Source of the DNA: Armatimonadota bacterium
Lineage (GTDB): Bacteria > Armatimonadota > Abditibacteriia > CG2-30-59-28
Length of the DNA stretch: 13,046 bases
Direction of reading: 5' to 3'
Assembly (NCBI GenBank): GCA_016199605.1
Contig: JACQGJ010000312.1
Coordinates: forward strand, 1-13,046
Position 1 is the first letter of the stretch. Each line of letters opens with the position of its first letter. A program made the position numbers and the translations under genes. The notes under the pieces were generated by a model. The model saw only the letters and a list, made by a program, of their open reading frames with translations, was not told the origin of the DNA and did no database searches. This document shows positions 7,361 to 13,046 of this stretch, one piece after another.

Positions 7361-9285
7361 TGGACCTCCGTCAGCAGCGCGAAGGATTCGCCGGGAAGCT
7401 CAAAGGACACGGTTAGGCCTCGTGAGGCTTCAAGGTCATTCTCCGCATTGATCATCTTCCCCCCGTATGAAGACATAGCCTCTCGGGTGTACCGGAAGAG
7501 TCGGAAGCTGGCCCTTCGTTTCAGCCCCGTTTCAGCAGTTACCTGCAGTCGGCGTTTGTAGCCATTGACAAGCAGGACCGTCAGCTTCCGGTCGGGCGAA
7601 CGAACGGCAACACAGGAGAGAGAAGGCGCTCGCGATTGGTTCTCCACCGCGAGGACTTGACTGCCCGGGCGCGTGTACCGGGTGATCAGCGACCACGAGT
7701 AGAAACCCGGCCTCGGCTCCCAGTTCTCGCTCTTGTACCTCCACAGGCCCCATTCCTGTTTGTGTTTCGCATCCGGGCTGTAGTAGGTATCCATCAGGCA
7801 CCACGGCAGCACAGCCGAGGCGCCTTCCCGCACGGCGTTGATGGCAAAGTCGGCGAGAAACAGACCATACTCGTACTTTCCGTTCTCCCAGTTCTTGAAG
7901 GTCTCACCTCCATGACCAAACTCGGTGATGAACAGCGGCTTGGGTTTCCTGGGCGGGTCGAGGGACTTCAGCAGAGCGAGCCGGTCGCGAACCCAGGGGA
8001 CAACTTCGGGGACACAGGCTTTGTAGGCATGCGACGACAGCCCGTTGCAGTACTCAAGACCCCGTGACACTACCCCTCGAAACCAGTTGCTCGCACCCGC
8101 GGGGTTGCCGAAACTATCATCTGAGGTGAGGAGAAACACTTCCCGGCGCACGCCGCGGTCTCGAAGCTTCTGATCGAGCAGTCGATACAGCCGAACGTAC
8201 TCATCCAAAGACACCGGTCGCGTTCCGTCATTGTCCGGCTCGTTCATGAGGCAGAGATACTTGATGTTGGTGAGACCTTCCCGCTGCCTGAGGTATCCAA
8301 CGAGGTCGACGAGGCTGCGGATCATGGCTTCTCGCTTTTCCGGTCGAGGCAGCTTGCCGGTCCCATCCCGCATCCAGTCGCTGTAGGCGAAGGAGTCTCC
8401 CCACGGGGTCAACAGGACTGAAGTGCCGATGCTTTTGAGGAATCGCACCCAGTAGATATAGTCTCTCATCTCCTCACTGTCCGGTGTCTGCTTTCCCTCC
8501 TCCGGCTCCCACCACTGATACGCGAATAACGTGCGAATGATGTGTGGTCTCATCGCCTTGACTCTCTCAAGTACTAATTCCCGATCGCGACCATCCACCC
8601 CGCGATCGGTGTTGCACTTGCGGGTGAGAAGGAAATCCCCGTGCGCGCCAAAGCCGTAGAAGTGGCGGCAAAAGACCTGGTCGTGCCTGATTCGCAGCAG
8701 CACGTGGTCTCCCTCAAACGCGGTTGGCGCCTCGGATAGCCGAATCAACTCCACGTCGTCGAACCAAACGTCACCGACACCGTGCGCCACGACAACGACC
8801 TTCATGCAGTCTGTCTCCCCTGGAACCATGCCCCGAACTGCCAGTTGCATCCAGTCATGATCCCCTGAGCCTGTGTAGTCTCCCTGGGCAAAGGAGAGTC
8901 GCTGCGTTCCCTTGAAGAACTCGAGAACGATGTAGCCTCCGATGTCCGTCATTCTCTGCGTCCGTGCCGACACCGTTGCCAGGTAGAGCTCACCAGGGAA
9001 AACGTTCCTGCGGGCGTACTTGAAGGAGGGATACTCGGCTGCGCCTTCGGTTGTGATGCTGATGCGCGCAGAGGCCTGGCCCGATCGACGGATCGCCTCG
9101 TCCCGCACCAACGTTGAACCGGCGGGACCGAAGATTTCCCAGCCCTCGGGAGTTTGCTGGCCCCGTTCAAAGGAGGGGTTGGAGACAAGGTTCATGGTCT
9201 GCGCCGATGCTTTCTGCCTGCACATGAGGCTTGGCAAAATGATGAGGAGCAACAAGCTGGCCCTTGCCATGTTCACAAATCGCAC
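7357..9285 (-). CDS. Exported clan GH-A glycoside hydrolase with N-terminal CBM-like module
   Basis: The 642 residues start with a clear signal peptide (ARASLLLLIILPSLMC...ASAQ, cleavage near residue 29). Residues about 32-185 are a CenC/CBM4_9-like beta-sandwich, opening with NLVSNPSFERG and closing with VWFDDVELIRL. A TIM barrel covers about 208-545: YGFGAHGDF, then LCLMNEPDND with E349 as expected acid/base, SSHAY, and LFITEFGHGG with E455 as expected nucleophile; the 106-residue spacing fits clan GH-A. Residues about 555-642 form a beta-sandwich tail (LTVLLVNGYKRRLQV), as in GH39/GH30/GH51-type enzymes. The family assignment stays open. The start is a GTG at 9285 preceded by GGTAGG; an ATG at 9270 would keep the signal peptide and is a fair alternative. 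The stop overlaps the start of the GH42-like gene, so they are expressed together. Confidence 0.85.
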   Translation of the reverse strand: MRFVNMARASLLLLIILPSLMCRQKASAQTMNLVSNPSFERGQQTPEGWEIFGPAGSTLVRDEAIRRSGQASARISITTEGAAEYPSFKYARRNVFPGELYLATVSARTQRMTDIGGYIVLEFFKGTQRLSFAQGDYTGSGDHDWMQLAVRGMVPGETDCMKVVVVAHGVGDVWFDDVELIRLSEAPTAFEGDHVLLRIRHDQVFCRHFYGFGAHGDFLLTRKCNTDRGVDGRDRELVLERVKAMRPHIIRTLFAYQWWEPEEGKQTPDSEEMRDYIYWVRFLKSIGTSVLLTPWGDSFAYSDWMRDGTGKLPRPEKREAMIRSLVDLVGYLRQREGLTNIKYLCLMNEPDNDGTRPVSLDEYVRLYRLLDQKLRDRGVRREVFLLTSDDSFGNPAGASNWFRGVVSRGLEYCNGLSSHAYKACVPEVVPWVRDRLALLKSLDPPRKPKPLFITEFGHGGETFKNWENGKYEYGLFLADFAINAVREGASAVLPWCLMDTYYSPDAKHKQEWGLWRYKSENWEPRPGFYSWSLITRYTRPGSQVLAVENQSRAPSLSCVAVRSPDRKLTVLLVNGYKRRLQVTAETGLKRRASFRLFRYTREAMSSYGGKMINAENDLEASRGLTVSFELPGESFALLTEVQ

Positions 9286-9395
9286 TTATAGCCTACCAAT
9301 CATGAAACGCGATGATGTCGTAATCCGACAGGTTCTCCAGATACGCTGAGGAGGATTTCGTCGGCGCAGGCGCCCGGATCGGTGACCGGTCATGC
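9286..9395. other. Intergenic region between the peptidase gene and the CBM/GH-A gene
   Basis: These 110 bases lie between two minus-strand genes. They contain a short perfect palindrome GACCGGTC (9384-9391) just after the peptidase stop, and a TATAAG box directly before the GTG start, but I find no -35 box at a sensible distance. No clear promoter or terminator can be named. Confidence 0.4.
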
Positions 9396-9848
9396 TCAAG
9401 GCAACACGACGAGAACTTCTGCACCTGCGGAGAACCAGGCATATAGGAAGTCCTCTTTCGTTAATCGAGTGGTCTCCCCCGAGGTGGGGTCATTGCAGAC
9501 TACTTCTTCCTCCTCAATGCCGACAACCACTACCGCGTGACGAAAGCGAATCAGCTTGGGGAGCGGAGCAACTTCCAGAGTGGCGATTGGAGGGACTTCC
9601 TGGGAGGTATGGTCTACCAGCGAGTCAAAGTCCAAATCCGATTGAGTCAGCGCGTCATGTCCGGCGTCCAGCAGGCCACGCACCGCCTGATCGACCAAGG
9701 TCCCCAACACAGTTGTGTTGCACCATTCCGCAATCTGACTTTCAGAATAGGCGTATCCGTAATAGCCCAACACCATCCGGATGCAGGCCGGCAGGCATGT
9801 GTAAGGAGTCTCTTGCCTGAGAGGATTAACTTTGAGGAAGGAGGGCAC
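9396..9848 (-). CDS. Small stand-alone C39-type (papain-like) cysteine peptidase
   Basis: The 150 residues match the compact C39/C39-like peptidase fold. The N-terminal motif RQETPYTCLPACIRMVLGYYG supplies the oxyanion glutamine Q12 and catalytic C18; the segment RFRHAVVVVG supplies H104; VVCNDPTSG supplies D120. All residues needed for catalysis are therefore present. C39 domains usually cut double-glycine leader peptides as part of ABC exporters; here there is no transporter or transmembrane segment and no signal peptide, so it would act in the cytoplasm on an unknown substrate. The start is GTG at 9848 with AGGAG 10 bases upstream; it lies inside the end of the AbrB-like gene (23-base overlap), implying translational coupling. 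Possible roles are processing of its partner or a peptide, or the effector half of a toxin-antitoxin-like pair; neither is shown by the sequence. Confidence 0.8.
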   Translation of the reverse strand: MPSFLKVNPLRQETPYTCLPACIRMVLGYYGYAYSESQIAEWCNTTVLGTLVDQAVRGLLDAGHDALTQSDLDFDSLVDHTSQEVPPIATLEVAPLPKLIRFRHAVVVVGIEEEEVVCNDPTSGETTRLTKEDFLYAWFSAGAEVLVVLP

Positions 9849-10215
9849 GGGTCAGCATCTCCTGTCGCCCATCCGAGCCGTCACGGATCAGAGTGCCGTG
9901 GTGACTGAACATGAGAACACCGATCTCCCGGTCCTCGTAGCCCAACACAACAGATACACGCCACTTGCCGTCGGGCAGCCTGGATGGGCGACGTACCGCG
10001 ACGGCGTCACCCACATTGTGCGTGAGGTAGTCGAGGGCCACTCGTGCGATATGCTCTTCGTCAGGGCATTCTGGCCGCACTCGAACACACGCTCCGCTGG
10101 CGTCCAGGACAACCCGTGATCCGGGTTTCAGCCCGAACTCCGCAATCAGACCTCCCGGAATATGGAGACCGTCTTCAGCAACTTCGAGAACCGATTCGTA
10201 AACAGGTTTCATCAT
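9826..10215 (-). CDS. AbrB/SpoVT-like N-terminal domain fused to an unrecognised C-terminal domain
   Basis: The 129 residues begin with a swapped-hairpin AbrB-like segment (about 5-48): YESVLEVAEDGLHIPGGLIAEFGLKPGSRVVL followed by ACVRVRP, matching the strand - I/LP - helix - GLKPGDxV pattern of AbrB, MazE and SpoVT domains that bind DNA as dimers. The second half (about 52-129) is a helix (DEEHIARVALDYLTHNVGD) followed by beta strands (KWRVSVVLGYEDREIGVLMFSHHGTLIRDG), which I do not recognise. Unlike MazE-type antitoxins, the extra domain is well ordered in appearance rather than a floppy toxin-binding tail. The gene has its own promoter and GGGAGGG ribosome site; two tandem ATGs (10215, 10212) are possible starts. 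It overlaps the C39-type peptidase by 23 bases, so the two form one unit; autoregulation is a reasonable inference. Confidence 0.7.
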   Translation of the reverse strand: MMKPVYESVLEVAEDGLHIPGGLIAEFGLKPGSRVVLDASGACVRVRPECPDEEHIARVALDYLTHNVGDAVAVRRPSRLPDGKWRVSVVLGYEDREIGVLMFSHHGTLIRDGSDGRQEMLTRALLPQS

Positions 10216-10224
10216 CCGTCCAAT

Positions 10225-10230
10225 CCCTCC
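10225..10230 (-). promoter_or_regulatory. Ribosome binding site of the AbrB-like gene
   Basis: On the minus strand GGAGGG (within GGGAGGG) lies 9 bases before the first ATG at 10215. Given the -10 box at 10239-10244, the 5' leader would be only about 15-20 bases. Confidence 0.65.
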
Positions 10231-10238
10231 CGCGCGGT

Positions 10239-10267
10239 ATCATATTGCGCTTGTCCCGCGGCGTCAA
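10239..10267 (-). promoter_or_regulatory. Near-consensus sigma-70 promoter for the AbrB-like/peptidase unit
   Basis: On the minus strand TTGACG (10267-10262) and TATGAT (10244-10239) are separated by exactly 17 bases. This is the strongest promoter match I find in the window, correctly placed and oriented, with transcription expected to start near 10232. The GC palindromes CCGCGG (10256-10261) and CCGCGCGG (10230-10237) flank the -10 box and could be operator sites, though such GC dyads are common in GC-rich DNA. Confidence 0.72.
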
Positions 10268-10348
10268 GTGAGAAGGTTGGGGCGCGCCATCTGGTGCGGC
10301 GGCGGTTTCCGCAACCGACGTATCGTCCGCGGTACTGACAGATGTCAC
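10268..10348. other. Upstream spacer with small dyads
   Basis: This stretch lies between the stop of the GH123-like gene and the promoter of the AbrB-like gene. It holds the dyad TGACA-GA-TGTCA (10335-10346) and a 5-bp stem CGGTT/AACCG (10303-10317). Neither is followed by a T-run, so an intrinsic terminator for the GH123-like gene is not supported. Confidence 0.4.
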
Positions 10349-13046
10349 CTACGGACGTGACACGGCTACCTTCATTTCTCTTCGCAGCCTCGCAATACAC
10401 TCCACCATCGTCTTGCGAAGCAACCGCAGATCCTCATTCACGCTGAACGTGGCCAACCACCGGTCTATCTGCGCGACCGTTGCCTTGCACTTCGGCTGCT
10501 TGCGTGCGAGTTTCAGATACTTCTGCAAGGTGGCCATGTAGCGGGTATCGTAGATCCCTTCCCGAAAGGCTTCGTAGATGACCGTGTCAATCGGCTTCCC
10601 CTTCCAGGTGGGAAACGAGAAGGCGTAGACCGGGTTCGCATAGTTGAACTCGTAGGTGCTGACCCCGCAATACTCCCATGGCGCTGCGCCCTGCTCGCCG
10701 TTCTTCCACAGGGCTAACCCGTACCGTCTGCGGTACGCCGAGGGCGATGCAGGCAAGTTCGTGGCGGGGCAGTTGTAGATCCAGCACTCATACCCCGCCT
10801 TCTGGGAGTCGCGAAGACTACGCTGCCCCATCAAAGTCTGCGCCCCTCCATAGACGATGGGCAAGCTCAACGCCGTCCCGACCTCCGGGAAGTAGTTCGG
10901 ATAGCACGCAACTGCCACGAGGCCCCCGGTCTGATTGACGGCCTCATATCCCTTCTGAAGTTGCATCAGCGCATCCCCGGAGGCCTCGTCATGACCGTAG
11001 AAGGCAGGCTTCGGGTAGCCCTTCTTCCGGCAGAACTCATTCACTGCTGGCACAGCATCCTTGATCGCGGAGATCACCTCATCCGAGGTGTGGGGCGCTC
11101 CCGGCCGCGGGTCTGGGATGAAGAATACCCCGTGCCCCAACCAGATAAACGGGCTGCGCGTAAGTCCAGCGCGCTTTGCCATGGCCAGCCGCGTGTCGAG
11201 CTCGGAGAAGTCCCAGGCCCCGTTCTTTTTGACGGGAGCTCCTTCGTAAAGGTTGAGGGTGTTCAATCCGTGCTCGGCCATGTTCCTGAACTCCGCTTCC
11301 ATCTGAGACAGCGATCTGTATATCTGAAAGCTGTGCGGGCTGGCGATCCCCTCCTTCGTCTTCTGCTCGTCGTCCCTTCGATAAATCCGGTAGTAAGCAG
11401 AATACGCGTACGGGGTTGGCTCCAGATCAAACGGCACCACCTCAAGCTCGATACTGAAGCTGACGGTTCTCCCATCACTCGACTTCCCCGTGATGTTGCC
11501 ACGGTATACTCCTGCTGCGGCCTTGTCGGGTATTCTGACCGTCAGATAGAACTGCCGGTTGGTTCCCGCGGGAATTGTCAGCGGCAAGAGCTTGTCGGCG
11601 TCGTTTCCATACTTCGCATCTTTGTACCTGTTCTTCTTCTGCTCGGTCAACGGCACCGCGAACTCGGGGTCGTGCAGCAGCATCTCGTTCATGAGACGGG
11701 GCTTGCCGCCAAACGGACGAAACCAGGGAGCAACGACTCGGAGGTCGATGGCACCACCGGTGATTGTGCCGCTCTTTGAGCGCAGGTCGCTCACGGCAAA
11801 GGTCAGTTCTTTCAACTCGCGGCCGGCGCGGAGAACGAAGGAGAAGGGCACATACGTGCCGCGACAGCCGAAGCTCCTCATCGCTCTCGAAGGTGTCGCC
11901 GGCACGGGGCTTGTTTCCGGTAGAATCTGCGGGTTCTCAAACAACTCGGCCCTTTCATCCCAGTTGTAGTAGGAAGCTTCGTCATTGTGCGCCTTTGCTC
12001 CCTCCGGCAGAAGGCGGTAGCCCTGTGTGAGATCGAGGGTGAAAGTCATGACGTCCGGCTCGGAGTACTTCGCCGCGTACCCCGGATATGCAGAGGCGAT
12101 ATCGAGGTAATGATTCGCCTCGACCAACAGGCGCTCGGGTTTATTCACGTTGGCGTTGATCTGAGATTTCTGATCCGCCAGACGCTTTTCGATCTCCTCC
12201 AGCAGCGGCTTAACTGCTTGGAGGTCGCTTCGCATCTGTCGCACAAGACCCTCATGCTGTTCGACAAGCATTGTCGAAGCGGTTGGGGGCAATGCCAGCT
12301 TTTCGAGCTTTGCTGCCAACTGCGAATGCCAGGTTCTCATGACAGACAAACGGCGCGACACCATGTCCCGCCTCTGTTTCTCAACTTCGACGGTGTAGTA
12401 TCTCTGCACCTCATCCCATTTGGCGGCCCAATCTGCCGGCAGCTTACCTGTGAGAGTTATGTTGTCCACGTAGATGGTCACCGTGGTCGCGGGACTGTTG
12501 TCGGGAAGCTGGAACATTACTGAAGGACCTTCGATGTACTGCGCGGCACTGCCGGAACTCCGCATGGAGGCTTCCCAAACTTCCCATCCGTTCTCGTCGC
12601 GGGCCTTTTTCCCTTGCAGCACGTTGCCGCTGACGGGTTCCTCCAGGTCTCCCCATCCCATGCCGTGGAAACACGACAGGTTCAAGGGAGATTGAGTCTT
12701 CACATACATGCGCAGCTTGAGGTCAGACCATGCAGGAACCTGCATCGGCAGACGGACGTAGGTAGCGCCCCAGCGACCCGGATCAAACTGAACCTGGATC
12801 TTGTAGGATCGCTTTCCTGAGAACGCCTGCTCTGTGGTGACCCCCGAGAACTCGACCTTGTGTGGCACAGATCCCCCGTACCACTCTTCCATTTTGATGG
12901 CGTCCTTCGTCTCGAAGTCCTCGGAGAAGAGGACACGCTCCTCTGAGGCGCGGGTCTCCTGAATAATGGCCGACGAGTCCGGAGCTTCTGTCGGTTTGGC
13001 GGCATGGGTAGCTTGCCGTGGATACCCCACGACCATGATAAGTCCA
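10349..13046 (-). CDS. Exported GH123-like (DUF4091-type) glycoside hydrolase with N-terminal beta-sandwich and coiled-coil region; N-terminus off the window
   Basis: The frame is open to the right edge. The ATG at 13036 lies inside a hydrophobic GLIMVVG segment that looks like the end of a signal peptide (ATHA, cleavage near residue 12), so the true start is probably outside. Numbering from that Met: residues 34-195 are a CBM-like beta-sandwich (VLFSEDFETKDAIKMEEW... VTIYVDNITLTG); 205-300 are helical, charged and coiled-coil-like (KLEKLALPP..., LLEEIEKRLADQKSQ); about 375-535 are a beta domain of the type preceding GH123/DUF4091 barrels (IPAGTNRQFYLTVRIPDKAAAGVYRGNITG); about 540-830 are a TIM barrel with the adjacent acid pair D683-E684 in FYGHDEASGD, matching the DE pair used by GH123 for substrate-assisted catalysis; and the closing VIYEAFREGIYDTRYMATLQKYL is typical of this superfamily. 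Founding GH123 members are beta-N-acetylgalactosaminidases, but specificity here is unproven. Confidence 0.8.
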   Translation of the reverse strand, partial: GLIMVVGYPRQATHAAKPTEAPDSSAIIQETRASEERVLFSEDFETKDAIKMEEWYGGSVPHKVEFSGVTTEQAFSGKRSYKIQVQFDPGRWGATYVRLPMQVPAWSDLKLRMYVKTQSPLNLSCFHGMGWGDLEEPVSGNVLQGKKARDENGWEVWEASMRSSGSAAQYIEGPSVMFQLPDNSPATTVTIYVDNITLTGKLPADWAAKWDEVQRYYTVEVEKQRRDMVSRRLSVMRTWHSQLAAKLEKLALPPTASTMLVEQHEGLVRQMRSDLQAVKPLLEEIEKRLADQKSQINANVNKPERLLVEANHYLDIASAYPGYAAKYSEPDVMTFTLDLTQGYRLLPEGAKAHNDEASYYNWDERAELFENPQILPETSPVPATPSRAMRSFGCRGTYVPFSFVLRAGRELKELTFAVSDLRSKSGTITGGAIDLRVVAPWFRPFGGKPRLMNEMLLHDPEFAVPLTEQKKNRYKDAKYGNDADKLLPLTIPAGTNRQFYLTVRIPDKAAAGVYRGNITGKSSDGRTVSFSIELEVVPFDLEPTPYAYSAYYRIYRRDDEQKTKEGIASPHSFQIYRSLSQMEAEFRNMAEHGLNTLNLYEGAPVKKNGAWDFSELDTRLAMAKRAGLTRSPFIWLGHGVFFIPDPRPGAPHTSDEVISAIKDAVPAVNEFCRKKGYPKPAFYGHDEASGDALMQLQKGYEAVNQTGGLVAVACYPNYFPEVGTALSLPIVYGGAQTLMGQRSLRDSQKAGYECWIYNCPATNLPASPSAYRRRYGLALWKNGEQGAAPWEYCGVSTYEFNYANPVYAFSFPTWKGKPIDTVIYEAFREGIYDTRYMATLQKYLKLARKQPKCKATVAQIDRWLATFSVNEDLRLLRKTMVECIARLRREMKVAVSRP

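Noticed and set aside
9223..9285. Lipoprotein signal in the CBM/GH-A protein (SLMC)
   Set aside because: The residues before the cysteine (S-L-M) do not fit a lipobox, and a good type I cleavage site (ASAQ) follows.
9280..9395. Promoter directly before the CBM/GH-A gene (TATAAG box at the start codon)
   Set aside because: No -35 hexamer lies at 16-19 bases, and the box would leave almost no leader.
10303..10317. Terminator hairpin after the GH123-like gene (CGGTT/AACCG)
   Set aside because: The stem is only 5 bp with no T-run.
10961..11779. Plus-strand reading frame (272 residues) opposite the GH123-like gene
   Set aside because: It is antisense to the catalytic barrel with its DE pair; the translation lacks any family signature.

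Overview
This window is a stretch of bacterial DNA, fairly GC-rich (about 55-60% by eye), packed with carbohydrate-active enzymes. Six of its eight genes look like glycoside hydrolases or parts of them, and most of those carry export signals and beta-sandwich carbohydrate-binding-like modules. There is no SusC/SusD pair, transporter, sulfatase, tRNA, rRNA, transposase or CRISPR array. Large, CBM-rich hydrolases of unclear family, together with a GH42-like protein, a GH123-like protein and a GH29 fucosidase, are the style of Armatimonadota, Planctomycetota/Lentisphaerota/Verrucomicrobiota or related uncultured lineages. This placement is an inference from gene style only; no phylogenetic marker is present.

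Layout. Plus strand, 1-3649: the C-terminal end of a large hydrolase-like protein that ends in a LamG domain (its N-terminus lies off the left edge), followed after 7 bases by an exported clan GH-A hydrolase with two N-terminal CBM-like modules. Minus strand, 13046 down to 3698: an exported GH123-like protein whose N-terminus runs off the right edge; a small two-gene unit (AbrB-like protein plus C39-type cysteine peptidase, overlapping by 23 bases) behind a near-consensus sigma-70 promoter; an exported CBM/GH-A hydrolase whose stop overlaps the start of a GH42-like protein (ATGA); and finally a GH29 alpha-L-fucosidase with no signal peptide. The two strands converge at 3649/3698. All intergenic gaps are under 150 bases.

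How the parts may work together: the exported hydrolases could bind and cut a complex glycan, and the cytoplasmic fucosidase could trim imported fucosylated fragments. Fucosidase plus GH123-like (beta-N-acetylgalactosaminidase fold) plus GH42-like (beta-galactosidase fold) would fit a fucose-, galactose- and amino-sugar-containing heteroglycan. The substrate is a guess, because four of the six hydrolases belong to poorly characterised groups.

Two things stand out from the sugar-degradation background: (i) the AbrB-like/C39-peptidase pair, which has its own promoter and no evident link to sugar metabolism; and (ii) a nested inverted repeat at 4967-5068, in which a perfect 24-bp hairpin sits inside a second 16-bp inverted repeat (15/16 matches) between the GH42-like and fucosidase genes.
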